A program made the position numbers and the translations under genes. The notes under the pieces are model-generated. The model saw only the letters and a program-made list of their open reading frames with translations, was not told where the DNA came from and did no database searches. Positions 1-8,431 of a stretch of DNA of 64,000 nucleotides are shown one piece after another; the first letter of the stretch is position 1, and every line of letters begins with the position of its first letter. Origin of the DNA: an uncultured Allosphingosinicella sp. (GTDB lineage: Bacteria > Pseudomonadota > Alphaproteobacteria > Sphingomonadales > Sphingomonadaceae); assembly GCA_934539295.1 (NCBI GenBank), contig CAKTCN010000012.1, forward strand, positions 16,473 to 80,472. Reading direction: 5' to 3'.

Positions 1-62
1 AATGGACCCTATGAGCTCGTCCTGGCGACTCCTTGGAGCGAACGGTCCTCGGAACGGGACCG

Positions 63-539
63 TCAGATACGGCCTGCCACAATAATGTGCAAAGGGCCGT
101 TTATTCGCGAGAACTCTTCCAGCTCATCCAGCACGGCATCGAGCGGCCGCCTTCCTCTACCGCGCAGGGCGCACTCCCAGAGAACCGCGATACGCCACCC
201 GGACCTGACCAGCTCGGCAAGAGCCGCGTCATCTCGCTCTCGGTTGCGAGCAATTTTGCTCTCCCAGAATTCAGCATTGTTGCGTGGTCGGACTCCAAGC
301 GGACACTCGTGCCCGTGCCAAAAGCAGCCATGGACGAAGATAACCGCTCGGGCCTTTGGAAAGACAAGATCGGGCGTGCCGGGCAAACTTCGAGCGTGCA
401 GGCGGTATCGCAACCCTCGCGCGTGAAGCCCCCTACGTACGAGCATCTCAGGCTTGGTGTCCCGGGACCGGATTCGCGCCATGTTGCGCTTGCGCTGATC
501 GAGGGTCAGCGGGTCCGGCTGAGTTGCCTGACGCCTCAA
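63..539 (-). CDS. vsr: Very short patch repair endonuclease (Vsr)
   Basis: 158 aa, the usual Vsr length. Vsr nicks next to T:G mismatches that arise when 5-methylcytosine made by a partner Dcm-type methyltransferase deaminates. Visible motifs are GTPDLVF with the probable catalytic Asp57, then HGCFWHGHECP (residues 70-80) carrying the active-site His and zinc-type Cys/His ligands, RNRERD, and a late GWRIAVLWECAL strand. The gene lies 5 nt downstream of the cytosine methyltransferase on the same strand, the standard pairing, so it probably protects the methyltransferase's own target sites from C-to-T mutation. It is the last gene of the leftward operon; nothing recognisable lies in positions 1-62. 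Confidence 0.93.
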   Translation of the reverse strand: MRRQATQPDPLTLDQRKRNMARIRSRDTKPEMLVRRGLHARGLRYRLHARSLPGTPDLVFPKARAVIFVHGCFWHGHECPLGVRPRNNAEFWESKIARNRERDDAALAELVRSGWRIAVLWECALRGRGRRPLDAVLDELEEFSRINGPLHIIVAGRI

Positions 540-544
540 AGTTG

Positions 545-2083
545 TCAGGCCGCCAATTCCACCGGGGCGCTGAGTTCCCGACCCGTTGCGGAGGCGAGCA
601 TGTTGCCGACCTCCTGAGCGACTGCCTTCGCGAGGATAGGAGGCACGGCGTTACCGATCTGGCGGAACGCCGCGTTCATGGCACCCTTGAAGACGAAGCC
701 ATCGGGAAACGACTGGAGACGGGCTGCTTCGCGAACGGAGATCGTCCTCGCCTGCGCGCTGTCGTAGTGGATGTGACTGTAGCTGTCTTTGCCCAGATGG
801 GCCATGAGGGTGCGAGCTGGTAGATCAGGCTCCATCTTGCGCCACTTGTTTGGAAATTTCGTCGTGTCGTAGGGCGGCACGATCGAGGCACGCAATGCCT
901 CCCATGCAGCTGACCCGGTGCGGACAGGCGAACCGCTTTCAGCCCGGATGCGGGCGAGCTCTTCTTCGAACATGCGCACGGCTGCCGCATGCGCCTCCGG
1001 ATACTGGTCTCCAGGGCGGAGGCGAGCGAACAGCTTCCAATCCCGTGGCAGGTAACGGATTACGTGATCCCAAATGCCCTCGTTGTTCTCGAAGCTCGGC
1101 CATTCACGCATCGTCTTTGCGTAGCCGGCGGGTTCGCCCTCGCGGTAGACAAAAAGCCGATCGAAGCGGCGAGTACCGCGGCGGAGTTCGCCACGCAGGT
1201 GCTCCGATATGGCCGGCAGGTCCTCGAGCGCGTCTGAGGCTGTGATCGCGGGGGCCAGATCCCCAAGCGGGACCTCGGCGGCAACATAGCCCAGGTCTCC
1301 GCCGAGAAGATCGCGCTTCAAAAGCTTGAGCGCGACCTGCCGACTGCCCGAGTAGCCCGCCGGCAGCTCCATGAAATGGGTAGGCTTCGGAAAGCTTACC
1401 TCAACCTGGAGCTCTCGCCGCACGGCGATCAGGATCATGCGCTCCCGCATCTGGGGAACGCCGTAGAAGGCGGCGTTGAGCAGCGTATACCGCGCCACAT
1501 AGCCAAGTGACTCGAGAAAATCGCGGGTCTCCTCAGCGACGTTCTGCCCGGCGTGGTTCAGGACGTCCGGGACGTTTTCCATGACCAGGGCGAGGGGCCG
1601 CATTGCACGGACGTAGGCCAGATAGTCGAGGTAGAGACGAGCCCTCGGGTCCATGCGGAACGCCTCGGGGTGCTCTGCCACCTCGCGAAGCTTCGAGCGA
1701 CCCACCCGGGCAAATGCTTGGCACGGAGGTCCGCCGACCAGCACGTCGATGGCGGAATCAACTGGGCCGAGGTCGAGTTCTTCCGCGAGCGCCTCCGGCG
1801 AGAGCCGCGTGATGTCCCTGGCCCGCGCATGGCGCGGGTCACCCGGATGGAAATTGGCGCCATGCGATGCGGCCGCGTCCCGATCGAACTCGACCGATGC
1901 CGCGATTTCAAAACCCGCAGCGTGAAAGCCGAGCGAGATGCCGCCGCATCCCGAAAACAGGTCCAGCACGCGCGGGCGGCCGCCCTGGCGAAGTCGCTCA
2001 ATCCGACTCAGGACGGACGGGTCGGTCTCAGCCACGGCAGCCGCTTTCCAGCTCGCGGGAAGGCAATCGAGCCGACCTTGCAC
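545..2083 (-). CDS. dcm: DNA (cytosine-5-)-methyltransferase
   Basis: 512 aa C5-cytosine methyltransferase using S-adenosylmethionine. Ordered motifs: I (VLDLFSGCGGISLGF, about 39-53, SAM site), IV (GGPPCQAF with catalytic Cys121), VI (ENV, 169-171), VIII (QMRERMILIAVRR), and X (QIGNAVPP, about 475-482). A target-recognition region of roughly 200 residues lies between VIII and X. The start is GTG; an in-frame stop a short way upstream rules out a longer form, and no clear Shine-Dalgarno sequence is seen. It sits between a PD-(D/E)XK-like gene and vsr in a leftward operon, divergent from the MORC/Z1 genes, and is the modification arm of that system. The target sequence cannot be read from the protein. 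Confidence 0.93.
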   Translation of the reverse strand: MQGRLDCLPASWKAAAVAETDPSVLSRIERLRQGGRPRVLDLFSGCGGISLGFHAAGFEIAASVEFDRDAAASHGANFHPGDPRHARARDITRLSPEALAEELDLGPVDSAIDVLVGGPPCQAFARVGRSKLREVAEHPEAFRMDPRARLYLDYLAYVRAMRPLALVMENVPDVLNHAGQNVAEETRDFLESLGYVARYTLLNAAFYGVPQMRERMILIAVRRELQVEVSFPKPTHFMELPAGYSGSRQVALKLLKRDLLGGDLGYVAAEVPLGDLAPAITASDALEDLPAISEHLRGELRRGTRRFDRLFVYREGEPAGYAKTMREWPSFENNEGIWDHVIRYLPRDWKLFARLRPGDQYPEAHAAAVRMFEEELARIRAESGSPVRTGSAAWEALRASIVPPYDTTKFPNKWRKMEPDLPARTLMAHLGKDSYSHIHYDSAQARTISVREAARLQSFPDGFVFKGAMNAAFRQIGNAVPPILAKAVAQEVGNMLASATGRELSAPVELAA

Positions 2084-2160
2084 GGCAGCGCGGATCGCCG
2101 GTCGAAAGGCAGTACGACATCAAACCCTCCTGCCCGTACCTTCACCATCCTCCCCGAGCG

Positions 2161-2712
2161 TCAGGGCAGATACACTCGAGCCTGAGCCAGCGTACGGGCA
2201 GATCCACCAACATACCAGGCGTTCATTCGAATATCCCAGCTGCGAAGTTTCACGAAGAGCGGCCAGTCGAACTCATAGATCGCATCCAGCCCCCACTCCT
2301 CGTCCATGCGCACGACGAGGAGATACTCGAAGAGCTGCTTTTCGGGGTTGCCCCGGTCAGGATACACGGTGCCCGTCTTGCGGCCGGTCTGGATGGCCTT
2401 GATCGAATAGCGCTCGCCCTTACGAGACAGCGCATCGACGTTGGAGGTGTTAGGTGGTGCTTCCTGCAGATTGGGACAGTCCGGAGTGCTATTGAAATAT
2501 CGGATCGCTAGCTGCTCAGCGGTCCCTCCGACTGTCACAGGCAGTTTGCGCCGCTTCATTTCGCGGTGCACCCGGGCGCGGAGCCGTATCAGGTCTTCAT
2601 CGCTGAGAACCTCCAGGCGAAAATCGGTCAGCCCGCCCTCCGCAAGGATAGTATCGCTCGCCGCCAACGCCGCCTCTCCCAGCTGTATCCGCCCGAGGAC
2701 GTTCTGGCCCAC
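2161..2712 (-). CDS. PD-(D/E)XK-like protein linked to the methyltransferase
   Basis: 183 aa, not assigned to a named family by eye. The N-terminal half is helical. A block NVDALSRKGERYSIK places Asp93 about ten residues before Ser-Ile-Lys105, and Glu66 lies upstream in AEQLA; this spacing fits a PD-(D/E)XK nuclease core in which the usual E-x-K is S-I-K. The C-terminal half is strand-rich and ends with a W-Y-V-G segment. First gene of the leftward operon (then methyltransferase 77 nt on, then vsr), so it may be the restriction partner or an accessory nuclease. The nuclease call is inference; the gene itself is well supported by its length, high third-position GC and neighbours. Confidence 0.6.
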   Translation of the reverse strand: MGQNVLGRIQLGEAALAASDTILAEGGLTDFRLEVLSDEDLIRLRARVHREMKRRKLPVTVGGTAEQLAIRYFNSTPDCPNLQEAPPNTSNVDALSRKGERYSIKAIQTGRKTGTVYPDRGNPEKQLFEYLLVVRMDEEWGLDAIYEFDWPLFVKLRSWDIRMNAWYVGGSARTLAQARVYLP

Positions 2713-2897
2713 CCCGAGGGCCGAATAAAGGGCCTGACGCGGCGCGCGGATAGCACTTGCCTAGCGCGGTGGGCCTTTGATTAACAGCCGAAAACACAGA
2801 CATGTATCGGGTTCCGTGCAGATCCATTGTTGCATTTGTCTTGTTCGGTCTATGCTGACATCAGCTTCGGCCGACGCCGCGGCGGGGGAGGGGCGAA
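2713..2897. promoter_or_regulatory. Divergent promoter region between modification and MORC/Z1 arms
   Basis: 185 bp separate the leftward PD-(D/E)XK-like/dcm/vsr operon from the rightward GHKL/Z1/nuclease operon, so both promoters must lie here. For the rightward operon a weak candidate is TTGTTG (2827-2832), an 18-bp spacer, then TATGCT (2851-2856). A strong Shine-Dalgarno run (GGGGGAGGGG) stands just before the TTG start at 2898. No clear operator palindrome was seen. Confidence 0.45.
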
Positions 2898-4952
2898 TTG
2901 AAGTTTCTGTTGCTCAGGCAGCTGCAGCATAGCGAACTGGGCATGTTCCACGCTTACCGCCGCAGCGGTCGTGAGGTATCGCGCCAACGGGCCGTAAACT
3001 TCGACGGTGATGTCGTTGATCGGGTCTTCCCGAGTGCTTCGGACACCGACCGGATCGCGCTCAACCTGCTCTACGATACCGACGCCGGGCCGCGCCGCCT
3101 CGAACATTCGCTTAAGCGGCAGGGCAAGAATTGGCGGCTTGAAGGTAATTGCCCGATCGACCTGTTCTACGCTTTCGTCGAGCCTGAATGCCTTTTCGCG
3201 ATGGAAATCGACGCCGGTAGCGTTCCCGCGACCGGCAGCTGGGTCGTGTTTCCTCGAGAGGATGCAGCCGCGCTGGCCGTGCTCTCCGACGGCTCGACGT
3301 CGGGCCTTACACGGGCTGGCATGATCGCGCTGGAGCTCGAGGAGGCGCCGCGCATGGTGCGACTTCTGGCCACGGCGCGGCCCGACATGTTCAGTCAGAT
3401 TGACAGCAGCTACTCCGAAAAGCGCGAGACCAAAACAATGGATACACAGGACCAGCCACAGAACGAGACGAGGCGCTCGCCGGGCCGCAAGAAGCTTCCG
3501 CCGGGGCCGGCGCGCCTCGCGAACATGCTGGGTGATGCCGGGCATAGCTTCATCAGCGCGGTCGCCGATATCGTGGACAATTCGATCGCGGCCGGGGCGA
3601 CCGAAATCAATATCACGTTCGATCCTCCCAACAGCGGCAACGGCCGGTGGCTGGCGATTCGCGACAACGGCGTGGGGATGAGCGCCAGCCAGCTCGACGA
3701 GGCGATGCGTATCGGCGGCGAGGCCGAATATGACAGCCGCAGCCTCGGAAAATATGGATACGGCCTCAAGGGTGCGTCCTGGTCACAGGCGCGGGCCTTT
3801 ACGGTCGTGACGCGCCAGCAGGGCGGACCGCTCACGCATCTCGGCTGGGATCGCGACGATATGGCCGACTGGGAAGTCGACGAGAGTCCGCTGGAGCCCT
3901 GGGAAGCGGCGGTCACCGACCTGGGGGAGCACGGGACCGCGGTGCTCTGGAAGCGCATGAAAACTCCGACGTCGGCTCCTTCGATCAAGGGCGTGCCCCC
4001 GCACGTCGCCGAGATCCAGGAGCTGAGCCGGCACCTGGGGCTTGTCTTTCACCGGTTCCTGGATGGAGAAGCGCGGGGTCGCGCGCCGGTTTCGATCCTG
4101 ATCAATGGTATTCCTGTCGACAGCAACGGTCCCGCGAGCCACCCGCTCACTGAATTCCACGATACCAAGACCCTGAAGGTCCCGCATGAGAGTGGCACTG
4201 CGGACGTAAAGGTCCAGCCGATCGTCCTGCCGTCAGAGGACGAGCTGCGCACGCACCACGGCGATGGCTGGCAGGCAGCCGCGGACAAGATCGGCTACTG
4301 GGGCAGGCGTAACGATACCCAGGGCCTCTTTATTTATCGGAACGATCGCCTGATCAAATGGGGTGGCTGGCACGACCTCTGGGCGACCAACGACGAAAAG
4401 ACGAAACTCGCCCGGGTGCTCGTGGATTTCGATCCGGCACTCGACGAGGCATTCCAGATCGAGATCTCCAAACAGTCGGTCCGCCTCCCCGGGTATCTCC
4501 AGTCTCGCATCAAGCCGCTGGCAGATGATGTCCGAAAGGCGAGCCAAGCAAAATTCAGCAGGGCAAGGAGGCAGCCCCCGCAGCCGACTCCACCACCGTC
4601 GCCTCCTTCACCTGGACCCGGAACTCCCCCGGTCTTCACGCCACCACCACAGCCAGGACCTGGCGATTCCGTACCGACGCCGGCTCCGACGCCTGCGCCG
4701 GTGCCGGACCCGACCCCTCCGCCACCCATCGTCGTGCGGCCCGTCACAACGGGCAAGTTCGCCTGGAAGGTGACGACTGGAATGACCGGCGACCGCAGCC
4801 TTCAGGTCAGCACCGTGAACCAAGCACTGGCGGAGCTTTGCCGCGCAATCGAAGGCAATCCCGCGGCGACGGAAGCGCTCGCATCCTTCCTAAGCGATCT
4901 CGATGAGTTGGACGTCCAGCAGGCACTTGTCGATCGGGCGAACGAAGGATGA
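2898..4952 (+). CDS. MORC/MutL-like GHKL ATPase with an extra N-terminal domain
   Basis: 684 aa. Residues 181-540 are a GHKL (Bergerat-fold) ATPase: N-box VADIVDNSI (Asp224, Asp227, Asn228), G1 RDNGVGM (Asp256) and a G2 loop GKYGYGLKG. Residues 1-180 form a separate domain that I do not recognise; Met181 opens what looks like a complete ATPase on its own. A 60-residue Pro-rich linker (about 555-615) leads to a small C-terminal domain. The start is TTG at 2898, chosen for the strong GGGGAGGGG ribosome site just upstream. MORC-type ATPases of this kind are known in restriction-modification clusters with Z1 helicases, dcm and vsr (Iyer, Abhiman and Aravind 2008). The stop overlaps the next start (ATGA). 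Likely role: ATP-gated DNA clamp or loader for the system. Confidence 0.85.
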   Translation: MKFLLLRQLQHSELGMFHAYRRSGREVSRQRAVNFDGDVVDRVFPSASDTDRIALNLLYDTDAGPRRLEHSLKRQGKNWRLEGNCPIDLFYAFVEPECLFAMEIDAGSVPATGSWVVFPREDAAALAVLSDGSTSGLTRAGMIALELEEAPRMVRLLATARPDMFSQIDSSYSEKRETKTMDTQDQPQNETRRSPGRKKLPPGPARLANMLGDAGHSFISAVADIVDNSIAAGATEINITFDPPNSGNGRWLAIRDNGVGMSASQLDEAMRIGGEAEYDSRSLGKYGYGLKGASWSQARAFTVVTRQQGGPLTHLGWDRDDMADWEVDESPLEPWEAAVTDLGEHGTAVLWKRMKTPTSAPSIKGVPPHVAEIQELSRHLGLVFHRFLDGEARGRAPVSILINGIPVDSNGPASHPLTEFHDTKTLKVPHESGTADVKVQPIVLPSEDELRTHHGDGWQAAADKIGYWGRRNDTQGLFIYRNDRLIKWGGWHDLWATNDEKTKLARVLVDFDPALDEAFQIEISKQSVRLPGYLQSRIKPLADDVRKASQAKFSRARRQPPQPTPPPSPPSPGPGTPPVFTPPPQPGPGDSVPTPAPTPAPVPDPTPPPPIVVRPVTTGKFAWKVTTGMTGDRSLQVSTVNQALAELCRAIEGNPAATEALASFLSDLDELDVQQALVDRANEG

Positions 4953-7297
4953 GCACCGTCCAGGTACAGGAATTGCGGCCGTTGCGCCGGAACTGGACCG
5001 ACGACCTCCCGCCTGTCGAGGGTGGATCCTGGCGAAAGCTCGAACGCCTACTTCTCGCGGGAGGCAGCTGGCAGCCCGCCCAGGTTGCCAGCCTCGCCTC
5101 CGAATCTGCGCGGGTCCTGCGACAGCTTCCTGATCCTCGCGAGCGGGTGCCCTTCCAGGGCCGAGGGCTCGTGGTCGGCTACGTCCAGAGCGGCAAGACG
5201 GCGAACTATACCGCTGTAGCCGCGCGTGCGGTGGATGCCGGCTATCGCCTAGTCATTATCCTGTCGGGCATTCACGATTCGCTGCGCAACCAGACCCAGG
5301 CGCGCCTGGAGCGAGAGCTGATCGGCGACAGCCCGCGATGGACCCTGCTCACCAGCGAATTCGAAGATTTCAGGGACCCTGGCGCCAGGGTGCTCGATCA
5401 TGGTGGGTGCTTCCTGATCGTGGCCAAGAAGATCGTGCCAGTCCTCCGGCGCCTCGACGCATGGTTGGAAGCGGCCGGTCCCAGACTGGCGGGCGTTCCG
5501 GCGCTCATTATCGACGACGAGGCCGACCAGGCTTCGATCAATACGCGCGGCAACCGTACGCCCGACGCCGCGCTCGATGACGACGCTGATCGGGCGGCAC
5601 CGGTTCACAGCCAGAGTGGTCCCACCGCGACCAATGCCCTCATTCGTTCCATTCTCGGGCGAGTCCCCCAAGTTGCCTATGTCGCGTATACGGCAACCCC
5701 CTTTGCCAACATCCTGATCGACCCCGATGCGATGGACCGTGTCGTCGGAGAGGACCTCTTCCCTCGCGACTTTGTGCTCCAGCTGCCGCGGCCCGAAGGG
5801 TACACGGGCACGGAGGAGCTTTTTGGCGTCTCGGCCCAGGGACGAGACGTGTTCAGGCGCGTTCCCGATGATGACGTGGGTGCGTTGCGCCGCGCGGCGC
5901 GACGCCGGACCTCCGCCCCGATCGTGGCCAACCCTCACCCTGAACTGCTGCCCGATTCCCTCGCTGAAGCTCTTCTCGCTTTCTGCATCGCCGGGGCAAT
6001 CCGCGAGCTTCGCTCGAGCGAGGACCTGGGGAGCCACACGATGCTGGTCCACGTCAGCGCACGCGTTGAGGACCAGGCGCTGATCGGCGCGGCGATCCGC
6101 CATCAGAGGAACTACTGGCTTGAGGCGCTGCGCCAGGGCCACGATTTGAGGCCGCTTTTTACCGACGCCCTAGAGAGCCACTTCCGCGGTGTCGATCTTC
6201 CAGAGGCCCCGGGCGCGGTGATCGTCGGAGCAATCGAGGTGCTCGATCGGCTGGATATCGTAGAGCTGAACAGTGCGACCGGCGAAAACCTTGACTATCC
6301 GAACCGGGGGGGCCGGCATCTGGTAGCAGTTGGTGGCAATCGACTGTCTCGCGGCCTGACCCTTGAAGGCCTCACCATCTCGTATTTCCTCCGCACCGCG
6401 ACAATGGCGGACACGCTGCTGCAGATGGGTAGGTGGCATGGATTCCGCACTGGCTATGAGGATTTGATCCGCATCTGGACCACGGACGGCATCGCGCAGT
6501 GGTTCACCGAGCTTGCCCTGGTTGAGCAATCCCTGAGAGACAGCCTGCAGGCGCTCTATCGGGCTGGCCGAAGGCCATCAGAAATGGCGATCCGGCTGCG
6601 AGCGCACAGCGGCCTGCTCCTCACCGCCCGCAACAAGGCCGGCATGGCAGATATGGTGCGCGAGTCCTGGTCAGGCGAGCATCCACAGACGGTGATCCTG
6701 CCGCTCCACGATGGCTCGGCGCTCCAGGCCAATCGTGTGCTCGCTGACAGACTAGTCGCCATGGCTGGTGCCGGAAGGTCGGTTACTGGAGGCACACTCT
6801 TCCGTGACATTCCGCCAGAAGTCGTCTGTGACTTCCTCCGGACTTATCAGACGCATCCCGATACAATCGCGATGCGGGGTGATGCGATCGCGGATTGGAT
6901 CATGCGACGCGTCGCCGAGGGGGAACTCCTCGACTGGTCGGTCCTGCTGGCGGGCGCCGCAGGTGGTCCACACGTGTCAATCGGCGGAGCCGAGGTGGAG
7001 CTGGTCACTCGCTCCCGCACCAGCAGCGACGGTATCGGCATTCTGATCGATCCGAGGCATGAGGGCGTCGACCTTGCCGGCGGCTCAGCTGCTTTCCGGC
7101 GGGCGACGGGCACTTTCGACACGGAGGGCATGCGCCGGGCGCGGCCCGCAACCCAGGGCTTGCTTCTTCTCTATCCGCTCAACCCGACGGCCCTTGATGT
7201 CCGGGGCGTGGACGCAGTAATCGGAGCGGCCCTCAGTCTGCCCTTCACGTCCGACGGGAATTCGAGCGCTATCGTCAACCGCGGCGTTAGCGCATGA
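4949..7297 (+). CDS. Z1 domain superfamily II helicase/ATPase
   Basis: 782 aa. Walker A is GYVQSGKT (Lys83, Thr84), the Walker B/DEAD-type box is DDEAD (189-193), motif III-like YTATPFAN follows, and the arginine-finger motif VI is QMGRWHGFR (from Gln492). This layout is characteristic of the Z1 family, helicase-like ATPases found mainly in restriction-modification and DNA-repair clusters with MORC/MutL-like ATPases and DUF4420 nucleases. It starts inside the stop of the GHKL gene (ATGA) and its own stop overlaps the next start, so the three proteins are translationally coupled and probably made in fixed ratio. Inferred role: ATP-driven translocation or remodelling of foreign DNA for the adjoining nuclease. 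Confidence 0.92.
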   Translation: MSTVQVQELRPLRRNWTDDLPPVEGGSWRKLERLLLAGGSWQPAQVASLASESARVLRQLPDPRERVPFQGRGLVVGYVQSGKTANYTAVAARAVDAGYRLVIILSGIHDSLRNQTQARLERELIGDSPRWTLLTSEFEDFRDPGARVLDHGGCFLIVAKKIVPVLRRLDAWLEAAGPRLAGVPALIIDDEADQASINTRGNRTPDAALDDDADRAAPVHSQSGPTATNALIRSILGRVPQVAYVAYTATPFANILIDPDAMDRVVGEDLFPRDFVLQLPRPEGYTGTEELFGVSAQGRDVFRRVPDDDVGALRRAARRRTSAPIVANPHPELLPDSLAEALLAFCIAGAIRELRSSEDLGSHTMLVHVSARVEDQALIGAAIRHQRNYWLEALRQGHDLRPLFTDALESHFRGVDLPEAPGAVIVGAIEVLDRLDIVELNSATGENLDYPNRGGRHLVAVGGNRLSRGLTLEGLTISYFLRTATMADTLLQMGRWHGFRTGYEDLIRIWTTDGIAQWFTELALVEQSLRDSLQALYRAGRRPSEMAIRLRAHSGLLLTARNKAGMADMVRESWSGEHPQTVILPLHDGSALQANRVLADRLVAMAGAGRSVTGGTLFRDIPPEVVCDFLRTYQTHPDTIAMRGDAIADWIMRRVAEGELLDWSVLLAGAAGGPHVSIGGAEVELVTRSRTSSDGIGILIDPRHEGVDLAGGSAAFRRATGTFDTEGMRRARPATQGLLLLYPLNPTALDVRGVDAVIGAALSLPFTSDGNSSAIVNRGVSA

Positions 7298-8268
7298 CGA
7301 ACGAGGAGCTGCTGGAAAGCTGGCGTACGCTGCGGGCAAGCCGTCCCACCGGAGAAGACCAGGTCGCCTCGGCGCCGGTCGTGATCGAAGGTGCGGCCAC
7401 CTCGCTTAGGCTCGCGGTTGACGCTGGAGGCGACCTGCATCTGCTGGTGCCGACGGCGGGGTTACCTACGCGCGAGCTGCCGCCAGATTTTAACGGTCTC
7501 AGGCTTCGGGCGGGGCGCCTCGGCGACGGGGCCTGCCTGGATCTCTGTTCGCCGGCTGCTCATCAGGCGATGTTCGCGACGCTCTGTGGGCAGGTAATGA
7601 CCGCCATCGTGACCGAAGAGCGCGAGCCATGGGCGGCAGCTATCAATATCGTCCGGGGCTGGCAGTCTGCATGGCGTCCTCTGCGCCAGCCCATGTCTCG
7701 GTCGGTGCAGATCGGGTTGGCGGGCGAGCTGCTCATGCTCAGGGCGCTGTGGCTGCCCGCCCTGGGACCTGAGGCAGTACATTTTTGGAGCGGGCCCGAT
7801 CGCGAGCGCCATGATTTCACCGGTCAGCGTCTTCACATGGAGGTGAAGGCAACGACGCGAAGCCGCCACGAACATGAGATTTCGCGTGTCGACCAGCTAG
7901 CGGTGCCGGAAGGAAGGCGGCTAATCTTTGCGTCGGTCCAGCTGGAGGAGTCGTCCGGAGGTGCCCAGTCCCTGGCCACCCTGGTCGACACCATCCTGGA
8001 CGAGGTTAGAAGCGATCGCGCATCTATCGATGGTTTCCTGACCCGGCTCGACGGTATGGACTGGTCCGATGAGATGCGCAGGTCGCCGGAGCTCATTCAT
8101 TTCAACCTTCGCGACGCGCAGCTGTTTGAAGTCGATGACGAGTTCCCACGGCTTCCGCCGGCGTTCACGCTTCCGCCTGGTATTCTTACGATAAAGTATT
8201 CGATCAGCCTCGCAAACCTGCCCTTCCTCGATACCGAAAGCGTGATTGCCGACATTACAGGAAATTAA
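7294..8268 (+). CDS. PD-(D/E)XK motif nuclease (DUF4420 type)
   Basis: 324 aa, typical length for the family. Nuclease core: GE145LLML helix, HD174F, then ME183VK185AT, the D-x(n)-E-x-K pattern expected for metal-dependent cleavage. The ATG overlaps the stop of the Z1 gene by 4 nt. DUF4420 nucleases recur next to Z1 helicases and are the predicted effector nuclease of such clusters; cleavage has to be inferred here. After its stop a 163-bp AT-richer gap separates it from the second ATPase. Confidence 0.87.
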   Translation: MTNEELLESWRTLRASRPTGEDQVASAPVVIEGAATSLRLAVDAGGDLHLLVPTAGLPTRELPPDFNGLRLRAGRLGDGACLDLCSPAAHQAMFATLCGQVMTAIVTEEREPWAAAINIVRGWQSAWRPLRQPMSRSVQIGLAGELLMLRALWLPALGPEAVHFWSGPDRERHDFTGQRLHMEVKATTRSRHEHEISRVDQLAVPEGRRLIFASVQLEESSGGAQSLATLVDTILDEVRSDRASIDGFLTRLDGMDWSDEMRRSPELIHFNLRDAQLFEVDDEFPRLPPAFTLPPGILTIKYSISLANLPFLDTESVIADITGN

Positions 8269-8431
8269 ATTCTTCCTAGCTTGCCGAGCTTTGATCAGAT
8301 CTGAGACTCGATAAGTAAATGTCGTCGCGGCCACAGGGCGACCTGTTGGGAGGACATCGTCGGCCGTCGATAAAACGTGACCTTCCAATCGCCGCCTAAT
8401 AGGCTGCGATTATAGTGTCGCGGGGAGCATT

